Shown one piece after another: positions 47,866 to 60,024 of a DNA stretch of 64,000 bases (its first letter is position 1; every line of letters starts with the position of its first letter). Source of the stretch: Lutraria lutraria (taxonomy: Eukaryota > Mollusca > Bivalvia > Venerida > Mactridae); NCBI GenBank assembly GCA_964023205.1, contig OZ026842.1, positions 36,223,501-36,287,500 of the forward strand, read 5' to 3'. Made by a program: the position numbers and the translations under genes. Below the pieces are notes generated by a model that was given only the letters and a program-made list of their open reading frames with translations, ran no database searches and was not told the DNA's origin.

Positions 47866-49300
47866 TATATATGAACTGTGTTTTATATACTAAATTTACA
47901 TGAGAATACTGTTTAATACATAAATACACTTTGGTTTAATAATTGCACAAAAACCTATCCAAGTTAATCCGAAAACATTCCAGCTGGCATCTTATGATCA
48001 TAAAAAGAATCAAATAGGAAAGCTACGAAACAGTAATACATATGTGGGGTATAAAACAAATAGGATGGTAAGAAACAGTAACACAACAAATACGTAGGAA
48101 TGGTAAGCAGTTAAAATAAAAGTATGGGACTAGTGAATGATAAAATCAACTCTTAATATTTCATCTTTAAAACTCAACCAGCAAGTAATAAAATACATTA
48201 ATAAAATATTTTCAACTAATTAATAATTTAAGATATTTAACAACTTATATTCTTATATATTTAATAATATATTTCAAACAACAACATTTCAACGACAAGA
48301 AACAATATAAAAATTCATTGTTAGTCCTTTTTATTGCTAGTAAAAATAAAATAAGAAATAAAAATCTTATTTGATAAGATACATCAATAAAAACTAGGAA
48401 AAATATATAAAACCAATTCTGATCATTTTCTCATAGCATTGTCACCATCAATTCTTCAAATCAATCATTGGAAAGGCTGTGCTTATAGAAGGAAAAAAAC
48501 ACACAAAATTAATAATTAAACATTAATTGCAAAGTATCAATATTTACTAAGGCATTTGATAAAAGTAAATGGTTCACTGATCGAACAGACTCAAATTTAT
48601 CAGAGTTTTTCAGTCTCGGTCAATTGTTTTTCTTAGCAGTTTTTTAATATGTATCATCGAACTTAAAAAACCTATTTGATTAAAGTTTTGCTGAACTACC
48701 AACCCTATAACTTTTGAGGATGTAAGCGAATACATGTTTTTTTCTCTAGCCACAATACATAAGTCTGAACCTTATACATATGAATAATGATATTCAGACC
48801 TGAAATGAAATACAAAATGGAAGCGAAACAATAAAACATCAGAATAAACAATAAAACACATAATTTGATAAATGCACCATTGCATTGAAATTAAAAATGT
48901 CTAAATTTTGTTCTAACATGAAAATCCCAAATGTGAAATACATGTAAAATGCATTGATGAGAATAAAATGTACAAACTTTTGTCAATTATTATCTAAGTA
49001 TGTAAGAACATTAGCATGAATTTTGTAAAATGACTTAAATTAAATTCAACAAAGCATGGAGTAATTAAGCAAAGGTTGTATGAAAAGTCACATGCAGCTA
49101 CAAAATATAAATTCAGGGGTATCATGCCCATTTATTACTATTTACATCACTTATATACTGGAAGAACCTCAGCTACCGTTTACAAAAATAACACACAGTG
49201 TCACAATGTCCTCTTTAACATAAAGAAAACACTAATATCAAATAAAACAGACCAGTTTCACATTGTAGTCCCATGATTGGTCCATTTAAATACAAAATCT
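47866..49300. other. No exon; possible long 3' UTR of PCYT1
   Basis: AT-rich with no recognisable element. Continuous low-complexity sequence downstream of the minus-strand PCYT1 stop codon. Several minus-strand AATAAA signals are possible. Confidence 0.3.
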
Positions 49301-49377
49301 GAACCAACCAATCAAATTGTAGGTTTGAACCAACCAATCAAATACTAGCTCTGAACCAACCAATCAGATGTCTGTAT
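49300..49377. repeat. Triplicated CCAAT-containing 26-bp repeat
   Basis: 'gaaccaaccaatcaaat' recurs three times with a 26-bp period ('..tgtaggttt', '..actagctct', ending 'cagatg'). A further CCAAT-complement (attgg) lies at about 49274. Situated 0.34-0.41 kb beyond the PCYT1 stop. Confidence 0.8.
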
Positions 49378-49624
49378 TTTGAGACAGGTTTTGAAAGCAA
49401 AATAATAATGTCATGATTAGATATAAACACATTCTATTTACTGTATGACTTGAAAAATATGTAAAGCTTATGCCCAATAATGTTATTTTTTTCAGTGAGA
49501 AACATCCTGAATATTCTTGTAAATCACAAGACACAAATTATTTCAGCAAAAAGTTTACCTATCTTCAGATACAAGCATAAAAAACTGAATAGCAGATGCT
49601 CCCTGATGATATCAATTTGTATAA

Positions 49625-49703
49625 GAACTGATCCCTTCATGATACTATAACAATTGATCCCTTCATGTTACTATAACAACTGATCCCTTCATGTTACTAT
49701 AAA
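49625..49703. repeat. 26-bp tandem repeat next to PCYT1 stop
   Basis: Three units of 'ctgatcccttcatg' plus 'ttactataacaa', starting near 49627, 49653 and 49679, directly beside the stop codon of the minus-strand gene (49712). Transcribed as the first part of its 3' UTR. Confidence 0.85.
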
Positions 49704-49711
49704 AAAACAAT

Positions 49712-52700
49712 TTAAAACTCATCATCATTATCATCATCATCGTCATCGTCCTTTTCATCATCTGAACAGTCATTGAATTGTAGTTCCTTAGCAACTTCGC
49801 AGTCAGTAGGGCTAGATGGCCTTTTTCTTTTTACACGAGGACTTGAAGGCGATGAGTTATTGGACGAGCTACTGTCTTCCTGTCTTTCCATGGTGGGAGA
49901 TATCGCTCGTATGCTTTCTTTCATCCAATTACTCTGGAAAATTTACATAACAATTGATTCAAATTGAAAAACATGGTTACAAATCTTATTTTGAAATCTG
50001 AAACAAAATTCTGACCTACTTTTTTTATACATCACTCAAATGAATTCACTTTTCATTAAGCGTAACTTTAACCAATTTGCCATGGAGATAATGTGCTGCA
50101 CCCAAGCTTAAACTTACAGAACTGAGATCCATAGATCTAATGCTTTACCTATCAAGCCAAGCAGAGGGACGAGTTGGAGAAGTAGAAAAGAACCTTTTTT
50201 TAGTTAACTGAAAAATAATATGCTAGATTAACTCACAATTCTACCATCAGCACCAAACATGGTAAGAAAATTTCCAATGAACTCGTTGGATCTATCTTGC
50301 CAATTATCAATCCACTCTTTTCCTTTGTCTTTCCATTCTCGGCCTTTGTCTTTCAATTTGACAACTTTTTCTGTGAATTGTAATTTCTTTTCCTACAAAT
50401 AAATCAAAATGATTATAAATATTTAACTATATAACTAAATTCTTAAATATCACATGTAAAATGCTCCCATACAGAAGTTAGGCAATTCATTATTCATGAA
50501 ACCTAAAAAAGTATGCACGAGAAATCCCCGTATGATTAATCACTAAGTATTCATCACAACCATCAGCTACTTACACCAGGATTGTAATATAAAACATTTG
50601 ACTTGAACATTTCGATCTAGAAGCATGATGATCATAGATGAAAACATTTTATTATTTTGTCCAATCTGCAAGGTCACCCTTAAAAAATGTCGGTTTGCAC
50701 TTGAAGGACCAAAAACGGGCAGTTAAGCATAAAAATAAAATTTTTAGTTTCTGGTTTCATGCTCATTAAAAATATGGTAGGAAGGCAATTTTTTTATTAT
50801 TCTTGAAAACTTGCTGAAAGGTCAAAGAGAAAGACATTGGTTGTGGAAATCAACAGGCATAATAAAAAGTCTAGGGAAAATTAGGGTAAATCTGGTAACC
50901 GGAATTAAACATTTTCTTTTTACTGCCTTTAGTTATAAGATAGACATTTTTTCATTAGAACTATATGCAAAGTTTTCAAAGTTTATTAAGATTATAACAT
51001 ATATAAAGCCAACATATTTGTTTTGATCAGAAATGATCACTGAACAAATATACATAAAATGGATATTATAATTGGTTCAAGATGATAGATATATGTACTG
51101 AGAATTAATTACAAACAAAGACCTGCTTTGAGGAAGGGAGGGTTTGCCTTGATGTCTGTACGAAAAAGGTGATTCAAATAGATCTAACCTAGGGCACGTG
51201 TTGCGTAAGGAAAACAAGGAAAAACAATTATTTACCTTCATGAAGCCAACATTCAATTCTTTAGCAGTATATCCACGTTGTAAGTTGCGTCTCACATACA
51301 TGTCATAGTCTTTTATAATCCTGGCTATCACATCTGTCGTTGAGATACCCTCTGTTCTTTGTGTAGTTAAAAACCTAAAAACCAAAATAAGAGCTATATC
51401 CTAGAAATCAGAACACCCCTCTCATACTCCCACCATATATAAAATAAATGACAAATACAATTATAAAAGAATTTACAAAATTGTAACAAACTGAATGTGT
51501 TCATTTTTTTTAAACTGTTTGCAATCTTTTATAAATTGTGAAATAATTTGTTTAAACATACATTTGTGAATGAATGAATGAATGTGATTAAAGGGTCATA
51601 CAAAGAAACTGTATTGGCATAAAAAAATCCTACTTTCAGTGCAAATTAAGACAATTTGTCCCAATTCAGACAGTACATGTACCTTTCACAAAATGTGGAC
51701 AGACATCGCAGCATAAATCTTCATATATAACCAAAAGAAACACAAATGATTTCGTCAGAAAAGAACAATTTCTCTTTAGATAAACTTAAAGATATTGTTG
51801 TACAAAAATAAAGTGGTTATACATGTATTTTTTTTCAAATAACTTTACTAGCCTTTTAATTCATAGCAGAAGATTAATGTACAAAAAAAGAGAATTTTTT
51901 TAAGTTCTTCATTATTTTTTTTAAGTACTTCTTCGCTTTCAGCTTCTATGTTACTTACATTCCTCGCGCCTTAATGTATGAATAAACATCTTCAGTGTTA
52001 CCAGCTGTATATGGAATATCGTCATGGGCAACAAAGTCAATCTGAAATGAAAATTTTCGTTTTTGTTTTGCAGAAATCTATTTTGTGAGATTTGACACAG
52101 AGTCAATTAACTTCTGTTTGGGGAAATAGGGATATTGAAATATTGACAACTGTACCATATATGAGGAATAGTTGCTTCCATAATTCAGGGGTGTGATTGG
52201 TTGCTGATCAGAGGGGGGGGGGGGGGGGGTTATTACGGTGTTGAATACAACCAGAATGTGTTCTAGATACATGCATTGTTAATTCAACAGGGTCTCATGA
52301 TACTTGAACATTTGTTCAACAAACATTTGAGGAGAATGGGCTTGTCTCCCCTCTGTATACGCCCAGGTTTCACAGCAAGAGCACAGCAAGAGGTGCCAAT
52401 GTTCATCTGTTCACCCATTGCCTTAATGAGATTTATCCACCAATGAAGTTTCATGTAGCCACTTCTTATAGTTTATGAGTTATGTGCTATGTTAAAGTTT
52501 ATGCACAGATGTAGATGACACAGGCAACACAGTGATCACTATAGCTTGACCTTTTCTTTGAAAACAGGTGAGCTAAGTTGAAGTTCCGCTAACAATGACC
52601 CTTTGATTACACCCCTATTATTTATTCCTGGACTTAGGTTTGTTCATGTAAAGCAAAAGTCAGGAAATCTGCTTTAATTATGCATGCAAAAAAGTATATT

Positions 52701-55700
52701 TATTTTTGAAGCTAGGGTAATAATTAGAAATATTGTTAAGTTTTAGATCCTACCTTATGATAAGTAAGGAAATCATTTGTTAAGGTCCACGGTGCATCTG
52801 TCACGACTTCATCCACGTATCTACAGTGACGTAACGCTTCAATTCGCTCTGTTCCATTCATAACTGTACGCCCTTTCATTTTATGTGTCAACTCGTCATT
52901 ACAAACTTTTGAAAATAAATGTAAATTTCTGATTTTAAATTCAAGTTTAAATATGTTACTGGAGAAATTACTGCTGTAATTATATGACCATACATTATGT
53001 GTTACTTATGACAGATTTATACAGAATTTTTGAAAACATTGACTACAATTTGAAGACTTTTTGAAGCATTATTTGTAGATCATCCTTAAACTAGAAATGT
53101 GTCCAGAGGACACAAAAGCCCCTGTTGAGAGCTAAGTCAAAAGGGGCCATAACTCCTGTGAAAATAGTTGGACTTTAACTGAAATCAAGCTTGAGTAGCA
53201 TTTTATCATAATACACCTTCACGTAAAACATGAAATCAATCCATCAAATATTGCTTGAGCTATCGCTTGGATGGACGGAGACAAACAGGGGTTACACCTA
53301 AGCCCTTCCATGATTTTAAATGACGGAGGTATAAAAAAGTTAGTCTCATTAAAAAATCCCTGACCAAAAAATGTTTATTGATTTTTTTATTTCTTTTATT
53401 ACTCCAGCATTTCAATAATGTACAAAGAGAATAATAAGGCTGTGTTACTATGGGAATGAATGAAAGGATAAATGAATGAATGAACTATATTCACAGAAAA
53501 CCAAACATTTTTCTTTAGTTCATAGCATTTATACATAATAGTATTTGGACCATATGTTGCAATGTAACATTTTATATTGATATTTTAAAGATAATGTGGC
53601 AATATATGGAATGCAATGAATCATACAGAAAAATTGAAAATTGTCAGAGCAAGTTGAGGGCACATTATGTTCTGTTGCACTGAAGAAGAGTACTAGTAAT
53701 AAATTATACAGCAATAAAAAAACATACCTCCGACTATAAGGTAAGTATTGGGGCACGCCTTTTTTGCCTGCATCAATTGTCTCGCATGTCCAGAATGGAA
53801 CATGTCATATATACCATCAGCATACACTCGTACCCGCCTAGGGGCTGAAATGTTGAAACAGAGAAACTCATTTATGCTTCCACCTCAGGATATATTAAGA
53901 TAATCTCATAATAAACACATTCATCAGATATGAATTAAAATCTTTAACACTTCCCCCATAGTTTAGAAAATTAAGGGTTAATTTTAGGAAAAATAAACAA
54001 GAGGGGCAAGATGGCACTATATCGCTCACATGACAATCATCATTAAAACATTGTTTTGAACATGTGACCTAGTTTTTAATCCTAGATGACCCATGTTAGA
54101 ACTTGTCCTACATATAAATAAGACAAACATTCTGACAAGGTTTGGTGAAGATCCAATCAAAATTTTACATTTACATCAACAGTGTTAATAAATTTTGACC
54201 TCATTACCTAGTTTTTGACCCTAGGTGAGCCATATTTGAACTTGTCCTTAAAATTATCATTAAGACGAAAAATCTGACATGGTTTGGTGATGATCCAATT
54301 AAAACCGTGACATCTAGAGCATTAACATGGTTTTTACCAAAGATTTGACCTGGTCACCTAGTTTTTGACCCCAACTGACCCATGTTCATCTTTGGCCCAC
54401 ATATTATTAAGGAAAACATTCTGACAAAGTTTGGTGAAGATCCAATTAAAACTGTGACTTCTAGAGTGTTCACAAGGTTTTCCAACAATTTGCCCTTATA
54501 AACCAAGTTTTTACCCCAAATGGCCCATTATCGTACTCGTCCGAGATTTTGTCGATATTAACATTCTGACCCAGTTTTGCGAAATTTTGCTAAAAATGTG
54601 GCCCCTAGTGTGTTCACAAGGTAAAGTTTAACGACGCACGGTGCCGGACGAAGACTGATCACAATAGCTCACCCTGAGCACTTTGTGCTCATGTGAGCTA
54701 AAAATTATTACATTTTTACCACCACAGTTCTGTTATTACAGCCTGTGATTATAGAAACCACAAAATTTTGGACCAGTTTTCCAAATTACTTGGGATGTAA
54801 TTTGCCTGGTAAATTTGAGCAGCCAACCATATTTGGTCACAAAAGATGTATAAACAATGCTACATGTACACACAACTTTTACAAAGGCTGTTGCTGTGGT
54901 CCAGTGATTAGTGCGTTCCAGGTTCGAATCCAGGTTGCGTCAGGGCACACTCTTCTTTAAAAATTGGACAAAAATGTTGATTTTCCTCCATAATTCAGAA
55001 AAGATGCCATGCAGCTCCTTGTGGAAGGTACTGTTTAGAAAACTTTCAAGAAAAAGGAAATATCTACAAAACACTACAAAATTAATAACTACCTTTTCCC
55101 ATTTGTGCTTCATCGAGTAAGATTTTAATACTGTAGTCACATGACTCCCTCTCCAACTGTGCCGCGTCCTCAGTTGAAAGAGGAGCTGGGCCAATGTGTG
55201 ATCCCAGTTGTTGAGGTGCTGGCATCTAAAAATAGATTTTATCAAGTTACCAAAACAGTGAATCATTTTCTTCAAGTTAACAAATGTAAGACCACAAAAA
55301 AAATGAGACCACCTGAATAATAAAGACTGATCTATCTGAACCTAAGAGTGGTATTAATAATAAAATTCTCCATTGGTCAAAACTGCTAATGACATTGACC
55401 TTTGACATTAAGACATGGTTATTGTGAGCATTATTATGTTAAATCATCCATGAAGGGACTAGGAAATAATAATAAATAGCCCAAATTTACATCAAGCAAA
55501 AATGTATACTAGTCCAGTTTGAAACAGAAAGTTTAAAAGTAATGCCTCGATCACTTTCAAATAATTTCTCTTGTATTACCAGCAAATGTCTATTATGGTT
55601 GACATAAATCATGGTGAACAAAACTTTCACCCTTGTATACCAAACCATTATATGTACTTGTATTAATATTTGTTTAGCAATGAATCAACAGCCAGAGTCA

Positions 55701-56041
55701 ACTTGGTATTTTTCTAGCTAAAAAACAGTGCAGGAAGACACCATGCATACACTTGGATAGAGCCAATAACCATCAGTAAGCTAACAGGACAGCTTCCTCA
55801 CATTAGAAATGTTTGTCCTGGGTCAGACTCAAACTCAGATCAATGAGGGGCTAGATATTACGAGTCATAGACCCTAACCACTCGACCACGGAGGCCACAC
55901 CTCCTTAATTTGTTTTGAAAATGCTGTGTACTATAGAAATACAAGAATACTAACTTGTCTGCCATACTTTGGTACAGCACCTGTATCCATCATTCCTTCT
56001 TCTCTCGTTCTCTTCTTCCCATTCATCCTCCTTTTCTTGCC
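49712..56041 (-). CDS. CTP:phosphocholine cytidylyltransferase (CCT)
   Basis: Makes CDP-choline from CTP and phosphocholine, the regulated step of phosphatidylcholine synthesis, moving between soluble and membrane-bound forms. Minus-strand exons: 56041-55955, 55225-55093, 53844-53728, 52905-52754, 52041-51959, 51374-51236, 50392-50237, 49933-49712 (stop); all have AG/GT borders and phases match, giving 362 residues. Order: basic N-terminal segment '[15 protein letters not shown]' (likely nuclear localisation, as in mammalian CCT-alpha); '[20 protein letters not shown]' with the HxGH CTP motif; '[13 protein letters not shown]' with the active-site Lys; '[11 protein letters not shown]' and 'FVAHDDIPY' with choline-site Trp and Tyr; '[16 protein letters not shown]' signature; then the amphipathic Lys/Trp-rich membrane helix exon; then a Ser/Pro-rich tail with 'VKRKRP' and a long Asp run instead of the mammalian phospho-region. 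The first exon enters in phase 0, so the initiator ATG is in an upstream exon I could not place. Confidence 0.95.
50680..50915. repeat. Dispersed element, intron 6 of PCYT1
   Basis: 'tagtttctggtttcatgctc' 'attaaaaatatggtagg' followed by 'agtctagggaaaattagg' 'gtaaatctggtaacc' parallels 47141-47365. It lies between exons 7 and 6 of the minus-strand gene. Ends uncertain. Confidence 0.4.
52206..52220. repeat. Poly-G run
   Basis: About 15 G residues in the intron between exons 5 and 4 of PCYT1. Other G/C runs of similar length lie at 10837, 15177, 25470 and 60760. Confidence 0.8.
53090..53335. repeat. Repeat fragment in PCYT1 intron 3
   Basis: 'agaaatgtgtccagaggaca', 'aaaaggggccataactcctg' and 'gcttgagctatcgcttggat' are of a style I know from dispersed bivalve repeats related to the 54-kb element. 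No coding sequence. Confidence 0.35.
53998..54703. mobile_element. Pearl/Helentron-like element with core repeats
   Basis: The left edge is 'gaggggcaagatggcac' 'tatatcgctcacatga'. Four core units of about 135-145 bp begin near 54066, 54197, 54346 and 54487, each with 'gacctagtttttgaccc', 'acattctgacaaggtttggt' and 'gaagatccaattaaaac'. The right edge has 'acgcacggtgccggacgaag' and a terminal hairpin 'tagctcac..gagcac/gtgctc..gtgagcta' (54666-54702). Tandem core repeats plus a 3' hairpin are the layout of non-autonomous Helentrons ('pearl' elements of oysters, recalled). Inserted in intron 2 of PCYT1. Confidence 0.6.
54886..54962 (+). mobile_element. tRNA-headed SINE fragment
   Basis: 'ttgctgtggtccagtgatta' (A box) followed closely by 'ccaggttcgaatccagg' (B box, canonical GGTTCGAATCC). 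Spacing between boxes is shorter than in a real tRNA and no body follows, so it is a truncated SINE head. Confidence 0.5.
55795..55899 (-). mobile_element. SINE head fragment, minus orientation
   Basis: The reverse complement reads 'gcctccgtggtcgagtggtt' 'agggtctatgac' then 'ctgagtttgagtctgacc', i.e. an A box and a diverged B box as in the 40.8 and 45.4 kb SINEs. It lies in the intron between PCYT1 exons 1 and 2. Confidence 0.55.
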
Positions 56042-56119
56042 CTGAAGGTAAACAGGATAATTTTGAAACAAAAGCAACAACTATTAAAGTAAACTTGCTT
56101 GCAATGGCATCATTATGTA

Positions 56120-56224
56120 CAGTGCAACCTCTCCAAAGCAACACCCTTTGGGAGAAACAAATTTATGTTGTTGTTAAAAAGAGGTTGTTGATCAAGAGAG
56201 GGCCACTCGGGAGAGGTTGTACTG
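56120..56224. mobile_element. Foldback MITE, 105 bp
   Basis: CAGTGCAACCTCTCCAAAGC and CTCGGGAGAGGTTGTACTG are terminal inverted repeats, with an internal 'aaagaggttgttgatcaaga'. TA precedes the left end. Smallest and cleanest copy of this family. Confidence 0.6.
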
Positions 56225-56486
56225 AAATCATTTTGTGGTATATTTATCAAGCATACATCCCTATGGGTGAAAATTTTGAAAACCGGAAACTTGAGCTTGT
56301 ACAATGTAGCCGCAGGAAAAATATCAGCCAGAAGCCTGCATTTAATAGGGATCATTTGGTATGAATTTAAATTATTATATAAGCATGTCTGAAAGAAAAG
56401 GCAAAATCAATCAATTTAAGTCTTAATGAAGTCTGGCAATTTGATAGAATGAATAGATATTTTTTTGTTTTCAATGAATTAGCTTA

Positions 56487-56753
56487 GGCCATCCTTAAAA
56501 AATAATTTTGCTTGGCGGTAATTACGCTACCTACATGTAAGTAACCTACCTAAAATGACCCTACCCAAATTTATTGGCCTCTTAAGTATTTTTTTTCAAT
56601 ATATACTACATAATTATATAGTATTTTGACAGGTATTTTGGGTTCATTCAAAAAATAGATTGTAAAAAAACATAATTAATATTATTTCCTACCAATTAAC
56701 CTACCCACTGGAAATTTTCGGGGGATCCAAACAAACATTTTGTAAGGATGGCC
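56487..56753. mobile_element. MITE with GGCCATCCTTA ends, TTA duplication
   Basis: Terminal inverted repeats GGCCATCCTTA-aAAAAT / complement. Flanked by TTA on each side (56484-56486 and 56754-56756). Inside: 'ctaccc' and 'ttgggttcattcaaaaaata' parallel the copy at 61303-61550. The 3-bp TNA duplication and GGCC-type ends suggest PIF/Harbinger. Confidence 0.7.
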
Positions 56754-58935
56754 TTAGTGCAAGACACAACATTCTGTGTGCGGGTCAATGAAACATGTGC
56801 AAGAAATTTTCTCTTTGATAGACGATTTATAACACGTTTTCTTATCTTTATTGGCTATTGTATATTCTTGGCGACTTTTATCTGATATCAAAAAAAGGAC
56901 TGGAGACAGGTTATATGTTTGAAGAGTAGATCTTAAAGCCAAGATTCTACATCTTCAGATCAATGAAAGCTGTTCACAAACCATTGTTTTCACTTAGTGC
57001 TTTAATGTTTTAAACAATCTGTTAATTGATTACTTACAAGACACAGCATGCGTTGAATGTTCATTTATTCTCTTGAATTAAGTAGCTCTCAAATAACAAT
57101 AAAAACCTCATTAATAATACTCACTCTAGGGAAAACAAAACAATAAAATTACAATAACAAAAAATGACAGATTTTCATATACACATACATGTAATACCAA
57201 AATACAACTTCAAGGGCAGATAACTCCATAGTCCTCAGCCTTTGTCAGTGTTAAAACAACTTCGTATTCTGATAAACATTTCTGTATAACATCATAACTT
57301 TTCCCCTAATACTTTTGGAGATACTGTATACATCTTAAAATAAGCGAACATTTTATTTTGGCGATTTTGGAGGTCGGCATTGGAACTGCCAAATATAGAC
57401 CATGCCAATAATAAACCTAGCCAATTATTTAGTTAAAGAAATGTAGCTCTTATATGTTTGTATATCTCGTCCATGTTTTTTGAGCTGTGACGAAATTATT
57501 CAAAATAATAGGGTATATAGATACTTGGAACAAATCTGACAGAAACATATTGATAAGATAAATCTAACATGCTCAAGTACTATATATATACCCAGTTTAT
57601 TTAGTGTACTCTTTTGGCTTGAAACACATGGTTGAGCTATACATGTATTATTACTTGAAATTGTATACTTCCATCAGCTAAAGTAGAAGCATTATATAAT
57701 GTTCATAGCCTCTAAGGGTAAATCACAAGGTAAAACATAAACAATGCAAACAATATTGGTTTATTTGTCACACCTTATATAACTTACGTAATATAACGGT
57801 ACATAATTAAACCTGATATTTATGTCAATTTAAGAAAGTTGATATCCATTGTGTTAACACCTGTTTGATCCCAAGTAATCACCAACTCTTCAGTCTTTGG
57901 GTATCTTAAATTATTTGATACAGTTTACACATTCCTCACTTGCAAAGATAGTAGTGGGTTATAAAATCCATTGAAAATGGTGGGAAACTTATTTTTAAGG
58001 AGGCGGGACATGGATTTATTTTGGCGGCTGGCTATAAAACCTCCAAATATAGAACCCACCAATTCAAGAACATCTTAAAACTGCAAAATTTTGCACCCAC
58101 AGAAATAAATAATTTTTAGTGGACAGATGGATGGAAGGACAGACTGACAAAGATAAACCCAATGAGGGCATAAAAAAAGATCATGCTCAAGGATTTATCT
58201 TATAATTTCACAATCCACACTGTGTGAAAACGATCTACATGCAACGTATGGCCTTTCATGGTTTATACAGAACAGCTGCTACAATAATTCAAAGAGTAAC
58301 TGTTATCAAGTACATTTAATTAATGTACTTTTTTCAGTTTTTAATGAATTAATTATCAATTAACTGTGTAATATTGATAGTGGTATTTAATAAATGCCCA
58401 GTATTATATGAGAGAGACTTGGTCAATATAGAAGTTAACTCAGGGCCAATAATTATGTTACCACTGAACATTGGTCGAGATCCAGTGTTTTTTGGTAAAT
58501 TGTATGTCCAGTGATGGCTGGTATTAAGTCCTATAAGAACTTTGTCCAATAGGATATAAATATTAAATCAAATAGTTTAACAGCAATATATACATTGTTA
58601 CGTTATATGTAGATACATATATATAATTAGTTTAAAGCTAATGTGTTACAGGACATTTAGAATTTCCTTTTTCCTATCATTAGCATTGTAATTTGTAAAT
58701 ATACATATATGTAGCAATATTTAATATAAGTTCTTCATTTTTTGAGGATAGAAGGATACGTTACTTATTTATTAATTGAAGGATTAGTCCAGAATATTAT
58801 GATTATATTAACATGACATAATTAAAACAACATGTCAGCAAAATTACACAGCATAGAAACTCTGGTTAAAAATTTAAAATCAAGATGTTTTTATATTTCT
58901 AATGGGAATACACACTTCAGTCAATTAAATGAAGT
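56754..58935. other. No gene seen (56.8-58.9 kb)
   Basis: AT-rich. A frame at 56754-56942 on the minus strand has no domain. Expected to contain 5' introns or UTR of PCYT1, whose initiator exon was not found. Nothing else recognised. Confidence 0.35.
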
Positions 58936-59149
58936 ATAATGTAGGTTAGGCGGAAAATAAAAATAAGTTTGTTTGGAGTGTGGACTCACAACCTACTCAC
59001 AAAAATCCTAGCAAATAAATTTTGGGGGCTTTTTTTTACTATTGTTATTATAAATATACAGTAAAAAAGTCCCTACCTACCTACCCAGTACTAAAATTCT
59101 GAGTCGGAGCACTCCAAACAGACTTTTTTTTTATTTTCAACCTCATTAT
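58936..59149. mobile_element. MITE with about 40-bp inverted ends
   Basis: Left 'ataatgtaggttaggcgg' 'aaaataaaaataagtttg' 'tttggagtg' and right, complemented, 'ataatgaggttgaaaata' 'aaaaaaaaagtctgtttgga' pair imperfectly over about 40 bp. Interior includes 'tccctacctacctaccca'. No coding capacity. Confidence 0.55.
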
Positions 59150-60024
59150 AATAATGAAAGTGCACATTGTGATGGGAAAATATGCAATATACATCAAAAG
59201 CAGTAACAATAATTTTTTTTTTTAAAGTTAACATTTTAGTGCTCCCAAGAAACAAAAGATAAAAAAATCTGGCCTAAGTTAGAAAATATAAAGAACAATC
59301 TGATTTATAATCCTATTGTACCGGTACTCAATTTTCTGATGTTATTACACCATAGGGCTGTGGATCGTTGGGTAAGTGGCGATCCGATCCAATCCACGAT
59401 TCAACACACAATCCACAAATCGAATTACGAATCTTTTGTTATCAAATAACCCATCTAAAAGACTAAAACTTTAATTTTCATTACACTGCCTTGTATTATT
59501 GAGTTTATCTGCATGGTCCTCAAATAGATTCAAACTCACAGAAGTACAGATGGGCTAATTATTAGTAATCAGAGACCATAATAACCATACGGCCATAAAG
59601 GACCCTTATGTAGTTTTTTAATCATTCAAAAAATACAGAGGCAAGAATGATTTTTTAAAGATAAAATGAGAAATAAAATTTCAAAAATGCTGCAGAAAAA
59701 AAGTTGTACTTACCATTTTTAATTATCTATCTTCTAGAGAAAATGCACTGTATGTGACACAATAATGAAACATCAATAGAACTCGATCCTACAGTACGAT
59801 ATATATGAACACATCTACTGCCTAGCTGTTTTCCCAATAATACAAGGCAGTCCTTACACAAAACAGAGACATACTCATAGACCAAAATACAGTCAAACCT
59901 CAGCTAGCGACCTTGACAATATTATGTTCACCTAAATATAATGCCCACAGTCATTTGTTTGGACAAGTTTTCAATATTCCCTGTTTTATTTTAGTTTGCT
60001 AAAACGACCACATATTTCCATCCC
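59150..60024. other. No gene seen (59.1-60.0 kb)
   Basis: 59350-59430 has repeated 'cgatcc/aatccac' words, low-complexity. 59890-59910 'cagtcaaacctcagctagcg' resembles one end of the 1975/47705 MITE family. No exon. Confidence 0.35.

Noticed and set aside
55969..56364. 131-codon plus-strand frame
   Set aside because: Antisense to PCYT1 exon 1 and crosses a foldback MITE; no coding character.
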